From: an uncultured Clostridia bacterium
GTDB taxonomy: Bacteria; Bacillota; Clostridia; Christensenellales; Borkfalkiaceae
Length of the DNA stretch: 64,000 nucleotides
NCBI GenBank assembly: GCA_947087265.1
Contig: CAMUBY010000003.1
Location: 84,372-148,371, forward strand
Direction: 5' to 3'
The notes beneath the pieces are model-generated. The model saw only the letters and a program-made list of their open reading frames with translations, was not told the origin of the DNA and searched no databases. This document shows, one piece after another, positions 48,796 to 58,500 of the stretch (its first letter is position 1; every line of letters begins with the position of its first letter). The translations under genes were made by a program, and so were the position numbers.

Positions 48796-50186
48796 AAGCA
48801 AAAGAATTTTTCAAGAGCAATGCCTTTAAGAGTCTTGCGGTACTTCTTGTAATCGTAATTATCGCAGGCGCACTCCTTGCGGTGTTCAACGATTTGCTCT
48901 ATGTATCCGACACAGAAAAGGAAAACCGTATTTACTCCAAAATTTACGGAGAAACGGTGGAAACGGAAAACGTTCCCTTTGACGCTGAACAAGGCGAATT
49001 TGCGGACGGCAAAGTCGAAAAAGCCGTGAAAGTAAAGAAAGACGGCAACTACCTTGTAAAAGCTACGGGCAACAACGCGTTCGGCGGCGGCACGGTTACC
49101 GTTTGGGTGGTAATCGAAATGAAAGAAGGAAAGTTGGACGGCGTAGGCAAAGTCGTATTCGATAGCACCACCGTTTCCAAATACTACGAAACAAGCAGCG
49201 ATTTCTTTAAGAAATTCAACAACAGCGACGAACAGGTAAAAGAAGGCGAATATTTCGGCGTTTCTGACGGAATTGTCAACCCCTCCACGGGCGCAACCGC
49301 TTCGGCAAGAGCCATCAACAACGCCGTGAATACAGCTATCGATTTCGTGAAGTCGGTCGTACTCGGCGAGAGCGTGGGAGGCGAAACCTACCGTTACGAA
49401 AAATATATCAATATGGATAAATCCGTAATTACGCCCGTCGTCAGCGAAAATAAAGTGGACTATGAACTTGTTGTAAAAGCAAACGGCGACGCCGTAGAGT
49501 TTAAAATCAACGTTACGGTCACGGACAACGTTATCACCGCTTATAAAGTCGTGAAAAACGGTTCGACTTACGGCTATGAAGATTCTATGCCCCAAGATTT
49601 CATTGCAGAAGAAAACAACTACTTTGTAGGCAAAACTCTTCAAGACGTCGAAGCACTGCTTTCGGACGACGGTTCTTTGAGCGAGGCGGGCAACACGCTT
49701 CACACGGGCGCAACCTTCTCTACGCAGTCCTGTATCTGGGCGGCTGCGTTTGCGACCGCGAACTATTGGGACTTCCTCTATCCCATCGAATACGGCGACT
49801 ATATGGATACCGTAGATTACACGGTGAGCGGCAACGAAGTTGCATACGTACTGAAAACCGTTGTAAACGGCGACGCCGTAGAATTTGAAATTAACGTTAC
49901 GGTTACGGAAGGCGTTATCACCGCTTACAAAGTCGTGAAAAACGGTTCAACCTACGGTTATGAAGATTCTATGCCCCAAGATTTCATTGCGGAAGAAAAT
50001 AACTACTTCGTAGGCAAAACCCTTCAAGAAATCAAGGCTCTTCTCACAGACGACGGCGCCTTGAACAGCGCCGGTAACGCGCTTCATACGGGAGCGACTT
50101 ACTCCACGCAATCCTGTATCTGGGCGGCGGTGTATGCGCTGGCAAACTATGACGCTATTCTGATTCGCGGAGGTGAACAGGCATGA
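48792..50186 (+). CDS. rnfG: RnfG with three tandem FMN-binding-type modules
   Basis: The 464-residue protein is anchored by one helix (LAVLLVIVIIAGALLAVF, about 15-32). The first module (about 45-190) is normal RnfG with the covalent flavin motif STGATAS, acceptor Thr169. Two extra modules follow (about 222-330 and 348-455), each ending in HTGAT with Thr308 and Thr436 as candidate acceptors, then STQSCIWAA. The last two are very similar to each other and have a period of 128 codons. Usual RnfG has about 200 residues and one flavin. The protein could therefore carry up to three FMN outside the membrane. Flavin attachment would need an ApbE enzyme, which is not in the window. Confidence 0.93.
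   Translation: MKAKEFFKSNAFKSLAVLLVIVIIAGALLAVFNDLLYVSDTEKENRIYSKIYGETVETENVPFDAEQGEFADGKVEKAVKVKKDGNYLVKATGNNAFGGGTVTVWVVIEMKEGKLDGVGKVVFDSTTVSKYYETSSDFFKKFNNSDEQVKEGEYFGVSDGIVNPSTGATASARAINNAVNTAIDFVKSVVLGESVGGETYRYEKYINMDKSVITPVVSENKVDYELVVKANGDAVEFKINVTVTDNVITAYKVVKNGSTYGYEDSMPQDFIAEENNYFVGKTLQDVEALLSDDGSLSEAGNTLHTGATFSTQSCIWAAAFATANYWDFLYPIEYGDYMDTVDYTVSGNEVAYVLKTVVNGDAVEFEINVTVTEGVITAYKVVKNGSTYGYEDSMPQDFIAEENNYFVGKTLQEIKALLTDDGALNSAGNALHTGATYSTQSCIWAAVYALANYDAILIRGGEQA
49457..50150 (+). repeat. Tandem duplication within rnfG, 384-bp period
   Basis: Two direct copies of a module are offset by exactly 384 bases; for example AAACGGCGACGCCGTAGA starts at 49481 and again (last base as in GAATTT context) at 49865. 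Stretches such as GATTCTATGCCCCAAGATTT are identical in both. The high DNA identity indicates a fairly recent in-frame duplication. Confidence 0.85.
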
Positions 50187-50878
50187 ACAAATACGGCAAA
50201 ATAACAATCGACGGATTAGTTACCAATAACGCGGCGTTCAAACTCGTGCTCGGCACCTGCTCGGCGCTTGCAATGTCGGCAACGGCAATTAAGGGCTTCG
50301 GCATGGGAATTTCCGTTACCGTCGTGTTGCTCCTGAGCAACGTGCTCATTTCCCTGCTTCGGAAAGTCATTCCCAGCACGGTACGCATTCCCGCGTTCAT
50401 CGTGATTATCGCAACCTTCGTAACCTTACTCAGAATGTTCCTCTATAAGTTTATACCTGACTTATACGACTCCATGGGCGTGTTCCTATCGCTCATCGTA
50501 GTAAACTGTTTAATTCTCGGGCGTGCGGAAGCGTTCGCAAGCAAACAACCCGTGTTGGACAGCGCACTCGACGGTCTTGCATCGGGGCTCGGCTTTACGG
50601 CGGCGCTCGGCATTATGGGTATTATCCGCGAGCTTCTGGGCGCAGGAAGTTTCTTCGGCATCAAGCTTTGGGACTTCCAGATTGCGTTCTTTTCGAGTTC
50701 CGCAGGCGCGTTCTTCGTATACGGTATCTGCATTGCCCTCTTCGTGTTCATCACCGATAAGGTAGAAAAAACGTTCCGTAAAAAGAAAGCGCAACTGCTG
50801 CGCGTTTCTCACGACGAACCGCTTCCCGAACCCGAAACGGCAGAAGCAAACAACGATAACTTAAAGGAGGCTGAATAA
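50183..50878 (+). CDS. rnfE: Rnf complex membrane subunit RnfE
   Basis: The 231-residue membrane protein has six helices and the RnfE signature (NNAAFKLVLGTCSALAMSAT, LLLSNVLISLLRKVIPSTVR, VVNCLILGRAEAFAS, LGMGGFT-type region as LGFTAALGIMGIIRELLGAGS). It pairs with RnfA to hold a membrane iron-sulphur centre between conserved cysteines. A Glu/Pro-rich cytoplasmic tail of about 35 residues is present. It overlaps rnfG by 4 bases and has AGGTG upstream; its stop overlaps the rnfA ATG by one base. Confidence 0.95.
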   Translation: MNKYGKITIDGLVTNNAAFKLVLGTCSALAMSATAIKGFGMGISVTVVLLLSNVLISLLRKVIPSTVRIPAFIVIIATFVTLLRMFLYKFIPDLYDSMGVFLSLIVVNCLILGRAEAFASKQPVLDSALDGLASGLGFTAALGIMGIIRELLGAGSFFGIKLWDFQIAFFSSSAGAFFVYGICIALFVFITDKVEKTFRKKKAQLLRVSHDEPLPEPETAEANNDNLKEAE

Positions 50879-51486
50879 TGGGCGCGACGATTTTAACGAT
50901 TATTATTACGGCGGCTTTCTCCTCGAACTTTATTCTCGTACAGTTCCTCGGCATCTGCCCCTTCCTCGGCGTTTCCAAACGTACGGGCAGCGCTTTCTAT
51001 ATGGGGGTTGCGGTAACGCTCGTCATGGTGCTTGCTACGCTCATCACCTATCCGCTGTATCTGGGCATGAAAGCGCTCAATATTGAATTTTTGGAAATTA
51101 TCTTCTTCATCTTCATTATTGCGGCGCTCGTGCAAATGCTCGAAAAAATCATTGCGAAAATTTCCCCCTCGCTCTACAAAACGATGGGCATTTACCTTCC
51201 TTTGATTACCACTAACTGCGCGATTCTCGGCGTAGCGGAACTCGTCATCGGCGACAACTTCTATGCCTCCATCGGGTTGCAAGCGGCGTCTTCCATGAAC
51301 CTCGGTTATGCGCTCCTCTATGCGCTGTTTGCAGGCGTCGGCTTTATGCTCGCTATGGTACTCATGGGCGGCGTGAGAGAACGGATTGAAAAACTCCCCG
51401 TTGCAAAATGTATGAAGGGTTTCCCCATTACGATGGTTACGGCAAGTTTCATGGCAATGGCGTTCTACGTCTTTACCCTGCTTTAA
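50878..51486 (+). CDS. rnfA: Rnf complex membrane subunit RnfA
   Basis: The 202-residue, six-helix protein is typical RnfA: SSNFILVQFLGICPFLGVSK with the conserved Cys near residue 27, LITTNCAILGVAE with the second Cys near 108, and GFMLAMVLMGGVRERIE. With RnfE it forms the membrane core that carries electrons and drives ion movement. AAGGAGG precedes the start. Length is the family norm. Confidence 0.96.
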   Translation: MGATILTIIITAAFSSNFILVQFLGICPFLGVSKRTGSAFYMGVAVTLVMVLATLITYPLYLGMKALNIEFLEIIFFIFIIAALVQMLEKIIAKISPSLYKTMGIYLPLITTNCAILGVAELVIGDNFYASIGLQAASSMNLGYALLYALFAGVGFMLAMVLMGGVRERIEKLPVAKCMKGFPITMVTASFMAMAFYVFTLL

Positions 51487-51495
51487 GGAGAATGA

Positions 51496-52317
51496 ATGAT
51501 GAGTAATTTAATGTTAATTGATATGCATTGGGATATTGTAGGAATTGTCATCGGCATTTTTGCGGCGATTGCCGTTGTGCTCACCGTGTGCATTCTGCTT
51601 GTGGCAAAATTCTGCAAAACCAACCCCAACGAAAAAGTAGAAGCAATTCTTTCTCACCTTGCGGGCGCGAACTGCGGCGGTTGCGGCTGTTCGGGTTGCG
51701 CGGGCTTTGCGGAAAAACTTGCAAAGGGCGAAGCCAAACTCAGCGACTGCCACGTTACTGCGGATAATTCCAAAGCGGAAATCGCAGGCGTGCTCGGAAT
51801 CCCCTTCGAGAACGCAAAACCCACGGTAGCGGTTTGCCGCTGTAACGGCGGCTTAAACGCAAAAGACGCGTTTGAATACACGGGCGCGGCAAGTTGTATC
51901 GAAGAAAACAAACTGCAAGGCGGACACAAGGCGTGCTCTTACGGCTGTCTGGGCGGAGGCACCTGCGTGGAAGTTTGTCCCGAATCGGCAATCTGTTTGA
52001 AAAACCAGTGTGCTGAAGTCAACCCCGACCGTTGCATTTCCTGCGGCGCGTGCTTGAGCGAATGCCCCAAAGGTCTGTTTATGCGCATTCCCGCCGACGC
52101 GAAAGTGTATATTGCCTGCTCCTCGCACGACAGAGGCAAAGCGGTTCTGGACGTGTGCGAAGTCGGCTGTATTGCCTGCGGCAAATGCGCAAAGGTTTGC
52201 CCTTCCGGTGCGATTACGATGGTAGACAATCTTCCCGTCATCGACTATGAGAAATGTATCAAGTGCGGCAAGTGCGCAGAATCCTGCCCTCGCCACACCA
52301 TTCAGACGAGATACTGA
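51496..52317 (+). CDS. rnfB: Rnf complex iron-sulphur subunit RnfB
   Basis: The 273-residue protein takes electrons from ferredoxin. An N-terminal helix (IVIGIFAAIAVVLTVCILLVA) is followed by the 4Fe-4S domain ANCGGCGCSGCAGFAEKL and further ferredoxin-type clusters: CSYGCLGGGTCVEVCP, CISCGACLSECP, CIACGKCAKVCP and CIKCGKCAESCP. It starts at ATG 51496 or 51499 with AAGGAG just upstream. It is the last gene of the operon and is followed by a strong terminator. Confidence 0.95.
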   Translation: MMSNLMLIDMHWDIVGIVIGIFAAIAVVLTVCILLVAKFCKTNPNEKVEAILSHLAGANCGGCGCSGCAGFAEKLAKGEAKLSDCHVTADNSKAEIAGVLGIPFENAKPTVAVCRCNGGLNAKDAFEYTGAASCIEENKLQGGHKACSYGCLGGGTCVEVCPESAICLKNQCAEVNPDRCISCGACLSECPKGLFMRIPADAKVYIACSSHDRGKAVLDVCEVGCIACGKCAKVCPSGAITMVDNLPVIDYEKCIKCGKCAESCPRHTIQTRY

Positions 52318-52334
52318 TTTTTGCTATCAGTACA

Positions 52335-52369
52335 AAAACTCCGTCCAAACGTTTGGACGGAGTTTTTTC
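52335..52369. terminator. Bidirectional terminator between rnfB and the PolC-like gene
   Basis: ACTCCGTCCAAAC pairs with its complement with almost no loop and is flanked by AAAA and TTTTTT. It serves both converging operons. Confidence 0.85.
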
Positions 52370-52385
52370 TTTGCCATCTTGGAAA

Positions 52386-53903
52386 TCACCCTCTCGGTAA
52401 ACCCTGTTTGAGTTTTGCGAGCGCAAGAAAGATTTTGGCAGTGACGAACGCGTCGTCGTATGCTCTGTGATGGTTGAACGTAAAGCCGAAATGTTCGGCA
52501 ACCGTATTTAATTTATAGTTAGAAAGGCGAAGTATTTCCTGCGCGAACGAAACGGTATCGTACTGTTTCTGCTCGAACAAATACCCCTCTTTTTCGCCGT
52601 AGTAGCGAATAAATTTATAGTCGAACTGCACGTTATGCCCCACCAGCGTAGTACCAGCCGCAAACTTAAAGAAGTCGGCAATCACGTCTTTTACGTCGGG
52701 CGCACCGACAAGCATTTCATCGGTAATGCCCGTAAGCTTCACAATCTCTGCGGAAAGTTTCACGGGGCAGGCGACAAACGAAGAAAATTTTTCCGATATC
52801 TGTCCGTCCTTGATTTTTACCGCGCCGATTTCGATAATACGGTCCATACCGCCTGCGGAGGGCACGTTGTTCAAGCCCGTCGTTTCCAAATCGAATACCA
52901 CAAATTCCCTGTGGAGCAGCGCTTCTGGCAAGGCGGTATTTTCAAACAGACCGCTCTGTACAAAATCGCTCGCAGGTGCGGGAAAGACCGTTTTGTATTT
53001 GGGCGGCACAGGACGGGACGGGCGCGCCTCGGGCACAAAGTTCAAGGGCGCTCTTCCGAAGTTGATTTGCTTGGCACGGAAACTCAACATTCCGTTATAT
53101 AATTCATTATCGCCCGTCACGCAAACACTGTCGCCCGATTTCAAGCCGCGCACCTTTTCCAACGTGGCTTTTTTGGTAAAATACGCAAAACGGAGCGTAG
53201 ACGTGCCGTCGCCGATATTCATAGAAAAATAAGGTTTGCCGCTCTTCGTCGTCTTTTCTTCAAGAAAGGATATCACGCCGCAAACGGTTACGTCCTGCGC
53301 TTCTTTGTTGAGGTCGGCAAGGTACAGCGCAAGTTTGGGCGCACCGCCGTCAATCGCAACAAATTCGTCAATCTTAAAATACCGCGGCGCAATCAGCAGT
53401 TCTTCGGGCGGCAAGTCGTCCGTTTCGATTTGCGCCTGCGGCTTCTCGACGCTGCGGAATTTACCGTACCACACGCCCGGGAATTCGCGCATGAGTTCCG
53501 CGCTCAATTTGTCGAGCAACGTATCCGTTGCCGTTACGCGCTCGGTTCCGCCGCCAATACCGATGACGAAATTGCCGCCGCCGTTTTCAATGACAACCTC
53601 TACGTCGTCCTGCGAAATAAACGCCGCAACCGCAGGAAAACTGTTTTTCAGAATCTCCAGCACGGCGCGGCGGATTCCCTCCGCACTCGGTACGGCTTTG
53701 AGAATTTTCACGTCCGAAATAAGTCCCTGCGGCGTAAACTGCGCCGTCACCGCCTTCGCGTGCGCAACGTCTTCATCGTTGTACTTTGTATCGGTTGCAA
53801 GAAAAAATACCGCTTGGCTGCCGTTCACTTCTATTTTTTTGAGCACTGCGCGCTTTAAGCCCTCCGCCGTTCTGATTTCTTCCAAATACGCCTTACTCTT
53901 CAT
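52386..53903 (-). CDS. PolC-like protein with OB fold and DEDDh exonuclease but no polymerase
   Basis: The 505-residue protein resembles the N-terminal part of Gram-positive PolC. It has an N-terminal region (about 1-200) and an OB fold (about 203-285: VTVCGVISFLEEKTTKSGKP, RFAYFTKK). A linker follows, then a DEDDh 3'-5' exonuclease (about 333-500) with VVFDLETTGL (Asp338, Glu340), GHNVQFDYKF (Asp428) and HHRAYDDAF (His479, Asp483/484). The PHP domain and polymerase core of PolC are absent, and the frame ends right after the exonuclease. It may proofread or trim nucleic acid. It overlaps ispG by 11 bases. ATG has no strong site of its own, consistent with coupling. Confidence 0.82.
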   Translation of the reverse strand: MKSKAYLEEIRTAEGLKRAVLKKIEVNGSQAVFFLATDTKYNDEDVAHAKAVTAQFTPQGLISDVKILKAVPSAEGIRRAVLEILKNSFPAVAAFISQDDVEVVIENGGGNFVIGIGGGTERVTATDTLLDKLSAELMREFPGVWYGKFRSVEKPQAQIETDDLPPEELLIAPRYFKIDEFVAIDGGAPKLALYLADLNKEAQDVTVCGVISFLEEKTTKSGKPYFSMNIGDGTSTLRFAYFTKKATLEKVRGLKSGDSVCVTGDNELYNGMLSFRAKQINFGRAPLNFVPEARPSRPVPPKYKTVFPAPASDFVQSGLFENTALPEALLHREFVVFDLETTGLNNVPSAGGMDRIIEIGAVKIKDGQISEKFSSFVACPVKLSAEIVKLTGITDEMLVGAPDVKDVIADFFKFAAGTTLVGHNVQFDYKFIRYYGEKEGYLFEQKQYDTVSFAQEILRLSNYKLNTVAEHFGFTFNHHRAYDDAFVTAKIFLALAKLKQGLPRG

Positions 53904-54945
53904 CCGTCAATAACCTCTCCAACCGCTCGAAAAACGTGCGTTCGGCATCCTCCACGGGTACGCGCAAATCGGGTGCGCCTTTCTCTATAATAATACAGTA
54001 TTCTTTACCGCCTGCAAGCCCTAAATCGCAACCGCGCGCCTCGCCCGGTCCGTTTACGACGCAACCCATGACCGCAACTTTCAAACGCCTGCGAACATTC
54101 CTCACGCGCTCGGAAACGCGCTCCGCAAGCCCCATACAGTCGTATGCACACCTTCCGCACGTGGGGCAGGAAACGACTTCAACATATACCGTTTCGAGTC
54201 CGCAGGCGCGCAGTATTTCATGCGCCGCATAAACTTCTTTTACGGGGTCGGCTGTCAGCGAAACGCGGATGGTATCTCCGATTCCGTTTAACAAAAGCGA
54301 ACCGATACCGATTGCGCTCTTTATTTTGCCCGACTCTTCCGTGCCCGCCTCGGTAACGCCCAAATGCAGAGGATATGCGCAACGCTGTGCAAGCAGCGTA
54401 TAAGCCTCCACCGTGAGCGGAACGCTTGACGCCTTGACGGAAATGACGATATCTTCCACACCGCACTTTTCCAAAATCTGTACGTTATGAAGCGCGCTCT
54501 CCACAAGCGCAGGTGCGGTTCTGCCGTATTTTTCAAGGAAATTCTTTTCGATACTGCCCGAGTTCGAGCCGACGCGCACGGGAATGCGGTGCACTTTCAA
54601 AGCGTCCGCTACGCGCCTTATTTCGCTTTCTGCGCCGATGTTGCCGGGGTTGATACGCAACTTATCCGCACCGTTTTCTACGGCAAGCACGGCAAGTTTC
54701 GCCGAGAAATGCACGTCTGCAACAACCGGCACGTGAATGCGGCTCTTTACCGTTTTTAAGGCGAGCGCGTCCGCTTCGTCGCTGACGGCAACGCGCACAA
54801 TTTCGCAACCCGCCTCTTCCAACCGCAAAATTTGAGCGACGCTTTTTTCCACGTCGCTCGTCTTTTCGGTCGTCATGCTTTGTACGGCTACGGGATTTCC
54901 GCCGCCGATGAGTACGTTTCCGATACGCACCTGTTTTGTTTTCAT
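53893..54945 (-). CDS. ispG: 4-hydroxy-3-methylbut-2-en-1-yl diphosphate synthase
   Basis: The 350-residue iron-sulphur enzyme works in the MEP isoprenoid pathway. It has the N-terminal barrel (VRIGNVLIGGGNPVAVQSMT, ADVHFSAKLA, KLRINPGNIG) and the C-terminal domain with cluster cysteines in VSCPTCGRCAYDC and GCVVNGPGEA. All expected residues are present. It overlaps nrdR by 4 bases (ATGA) and the PolC-like gene by 11. Confidence 0.96.
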   Translation of the reverse strand: MKTKQVRIGNVLIGGGNPVAVQSMTTEKTSDVEKSVAQILRLEEAGCEIVRVAVSDEADALALKTVKSRIHVPVVADVHFSAKLAVLAVENGADKLRINPGNIGAESEIRRVADALKVHRIPVRVGSNSGSIEKNFLEKYGRTAPALVESALHNVQILEKCGVEDIVISVKASSVPLTVEAYTLLAQRCAYPLHLGVTEAGTEESGKIKSAIGIGSLLLNGIGDTIRVSLTADPVKEVYAAHEILRACGLETVYVEVVSCPTCGRCAYDCMGLAERVSERVRNVRRRLKVAVMGCVVNGPGEARGCDLGLAGGKEYCIIIEKGAPDLRVPVEDAERTFFERLERLLTDEE

Positions 54946-55409
54946 GCTTTATCGCCTTTCTTTTCCATCATTTTCTGCAATTCGCTCATGAACGAAGAAA
55001 TGTCCTTAAACGAGCGGTATACGGAGGCATACCGCACATACGACACTTCGTCGAGTTCTTTTAAGCCTTCCATGACCATTTCGCCGATTTCTTTGGACGA
55101 GATTTCCTGCTCCATGGAATTGTAAACACGCTTACTGATATCCTCGGCGAGCAAATCGATTTTTTCGAGCGGAACGGGGCGTTTTTCGCACGCTTTAATA
55201 ATACCGCGCTTCACCTTGCCGATATCGAACGCCTGACGGTTGCCGTCTGACTTGACGACCAGAATCGGCGAAACTTCTATGGTTTCGTACGTTGTAAATC
55301 TTCTGCCGCAACCCATGCACTCACGGCGGCGACGGATGGTTTTATCGTCGTCCGCAGAGCGCGAATCGATTACTTTGCTTTCCGTGCAATTACAATACAG
55401 GCAACGCAT
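54942..55409 (-). CDS. nrdR: Transcriptional repressor NrdR
   Basis: The 155-residue regulator of ribonucleotide reductase genes has the N-terminal zinc ribbon (MRCLYCNCTESKVIDSRSA and CMGCGRRFTTYE) and the ATP-cone domain (VVKSDGNRQAFDIGKVKRGI). It senses ATP/dATP and binds NrdR boxes. GGGAG precedes the ATG. It heads the nrdR-ispG-PolC-like operon. Length and motifs are typical. Confidence 0.97.
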   Translation of the reverse strand: MRCLYCNCTESKVIDSRSADDDKTIRRRRECMGCGRRFTTYETIEVSPILVVKSDGNRQAFDIGKVKRGIIKACEKRPVPLEKIDLLAEDISKRVYNSMEQEISSKEIGEMVMEGLKELDEVSYVRYASVYRSFKDISSFMSELQKMMEKKGDKA

Positions 55410-55438
55410 AATTTTTTCTCCCTTGTTTCTTATATTTT

Positions 55439-55467
55439 ATTATAACATAAACACGCGGAATTGTAAA
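55439..55467 (-). promoter_or_regulatory. Promoter of the nrdR operon
   Basis: TTTACA and TATAAT on the minus strand with a 17-base spacer, 29 bases before the ATG. Confidence 0.75.
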
Positions 55468-55493
55468 GAGTTTTTTTTCGTGCCGATAGAAAG

Positions 55494-55521
55494 ATACGCC
55501 CTGCGTAAAACGCAGGGCGTA
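55494..55521 (-). terminator. Terminator of the Ig-domain lipoprotein gene
   Basis: ATACGCCCTGCG pairs with its complement over a 4-5-base loop, with TCTTTCT on the minus side and a T-run on the plus side. Confidence 0.7.
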
Positions 55522-55546
55522 TTTGTTTTTTACTGCCTATCCGAAA

Positions 55547-58500
55547 TTATGCTTCGGGAGTTACTTCTTCGCCTTCTCCTTCGTTGCCTTCGGGAGGAGT
55601 TACGTCACCCTCGTCGCCGCCGGGAACTTCGGGTTCAACGGGAGTTCCTACATCGGGAGAATCGGGCTGGTCGGTATCAGCAATTTTAAGACCTACGCAG
55701 CCCCAGAAGTTCTTGCCTTCATTAGAACCGGGGACAACTACGATATTGTAAGACTTGCCGTTCAAGTAAACCGTCGTATTCATTGCAATGCCCGGTTTGA
55801 AGTCAGCAGGCGCATTTTCTGCATTCTGCTGATAGTGACCCGTATACGCGCTCTTGCCCATATCCGTTACATCGTACTTCGCCTCATATGTTTTTGCTTC
55901 GGAATCGATTACGACTTCAACAAGTTTTTCTTTTAATTGAACCGTATCCCAGTTCGGAGCACCAGCATTTTGGTTATTCTGGAAGTCGATATACTGTCCA
56001 CCGATTGTCTGTTTCACGGTAGCTTCGTCGCCCTCAAGGTTATAAATACCATTGATGACGTAAACGACTTTACCGTTTTCTACCCGAATATCAGGGTATA
56101 AAGGCATCACTTTCCCTGCGGGACATTCGAGCGATTTAATACTAACGCCACGAGTACCCCATTGTTCGCTAAGTGCATACAGGCAATTGTTTGCAACCAA
56201 CATTTGTTTGCCGTTTATTTTTGCATCGGCTGCAGCAAGGTTGCCAGGAGTTTTAGACATACCAGCGTGCATGTAATAGAACTGACCTGCAGCCGCAGCG
56301 GGGAACTTCTGCGTATCGGAAATGTCAAACTTCATGGTAAAGAGATTGATTACAGTCGGTTCGGCAGGTTCGCCCTCTTCGCCCTCTGCGGGTTCTTCAG
56401 GCTCAACTGTTTTCGTGCTGACGGTAACTTCGGGAACACCTACTACAACTCTGCCGCCCGCGCCTTCCATATCCAAAACGATTTCTTTCAATTCGTCTTC
56501 GGTATATGCAACATATTCGCCTGTAAGAATCACGAACACTTTGCCCGCATCGTCGCCCTTGCCTGCTTCTAACGCAATGGAATTGAAACTAATGCTTACT
56601 TCGTCGCCGATAACGATAATTTCATAATCTTCGTTAATCGAATATGTGTTGTGTTTTATCTTCAAAGGTTCGGGCAATGCAACTGCGCTGAGGTCAACTT
56701 CTTCTTCGTTGCTCGTAATCTTCAGTTGGTGTCCTGCTTTTCCTTCTTCGATAATCGAAAGCGACGTGATGTCTGAAGTAGCAACGAACGTATAATCTTC
56801 ATTTACAACAAGTTCTACTTCTGCCCATTTTGTCAAGTCGTTATCGCCCGTCTTGCCGACGCCGATAACTACAGCACTATTGAGAATATCTTCGAAATAA
56901 CCCTTCGTTACGGTCATATTGATTTTACCCGAAATAATCAGGTTCGCCGCGCCTTCGTTTTCTACCAATTCGATTTCTTCTACAACAGCGTTGTATTCGA
57001 AGTTTTCGTTATCGAACGTTTCGAGCTCGAACTCGTTTTCGCCGTCTTCGTCGGGAAGAATAATCATACTGTCTACGTTCGGAATAGACTTGTGGCTCGT
57101 CTGTGCGGGAGCAACGATATCGTGGCTCAACACTTTGAGTTCGATGGCGTTTCTGCCCTCTACGAAAGTGATGCCGGGAAGTTCCACTTCCTGCCAATTG
57201 ACCCAGAGCGCCTGGTTGGTGGAACCGTCGGGGCTCTTACCGCCGAGGAGCATGATGCTGTCGGGAATATCGTACTTTTCGCCGTTGACGTAAACTTCCA
57301 CCAGTTTGTTGAACTGAACGTCGCCCATAATGATTGCCGTCCAATTGTCTGCTTTGCAGAGGTAAGAAGAAGCGAGTTTGAAGGCAATGGAGCCTGTGCC
57401 CGCCGCCGTGGAAGAGAACACAAAAGAAACTTCGTCGCCCGTTTTAATATCGCCGAGGTAAATATCGCCGTTGGCGCGAAGGCGTTTTACTTCCGCTTCG
57501 TATTCTTCGCTTGCAAGGTATTCCTCCACCGCTTCGAGGTATTCGTCGCTTTCGATATATTCTTTCAAAGCCGTAGCATTTGCTTCGTTATAATTCTTAG
57601 CGTCCGTCTTCGCCGTTGCACTTGCAACCCAGTCGCAGATTGCGTCGTAGAGTTTATCGACGACTTCGCCGCCCGCGCTTACTGCAACGGGCTGATTATT
57701 CACTTTCATGCGGTCGGAAGGAACGCCTTTGAGCGCCTCTTCGTCGAAATCGGGGGTTTCTCTGAGTTTGGAGAGCGCGAAGTCTGCGCGGAGTTGCGCT
57801 TCATAGAACTTCTGCGCATTCTTCTGCGCATCTTCAAGCGTCGCGTCCGTTCTAATATTCGCTTCGCCGGGTTTGCCGCCGTTGAAGAGACCCGTTTCGC
57901 CTTCAATCCAAACACCGCTTTGCAATTCGATATCAACCGTAACCGTTTTACCGAGGTATGTAATTTCAACCTGCGTGGTACCTGAAGGAATCGCGCCTTC
58001 GGGTTTGACCGTTGCATTCGCGTTATCGCCGTTCAAAACGACTACAATATCCTCTTCGGTATCGTCGATATAAATAACGTGGAGCGTTAAGCCCGTAGCG
58101 TCGAACATTTCGCCTGCGAAGTACTCCGTCTTTGTAGGCTGAGTTTTAATGCTCAACTCTTTTACGGGTTTCGACACCGTAACATTCGTAGTCGCCGTTT
58201 TTTCTACTTTGTTTTCGGTGTACTTGACGGAAACTTTTGCGCTTGCGCTCGTTTTACCCTCAGGAAGTTTGAATTTTCCTGCGTTATCGAGATAAGCGGC
58301 ATCCACGGTGACCGTGTAATCTTTCGTTTCCAATACTTTGCTTTCTTTCTTATCGCCCTTTGTATAGTTTGCCGTAACTTCCATTCCCGCAGGGTCGAAT
58401 GTTTCGCCGATAATGTATGCTTTTTTCGTGGGCTGTTTGGAAATTTTGATTGAATCCAAGGTCTTGCTGCTACCGCCGCAGGCAACAAGCGTGAACAAAC

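Noticed and set aside
48705..49703. 332-codon minus-strand frame opposite rnfD/rnfG
   Set aside because: Shadow of the FMN modules; no start signal.
57092..57985. 297-codon plus-strand frame opposite the Ig-domain lipoprotein
   Set aside because: Shadow frame, Phe/Val/Arg-rich, no ribosome-binding site.
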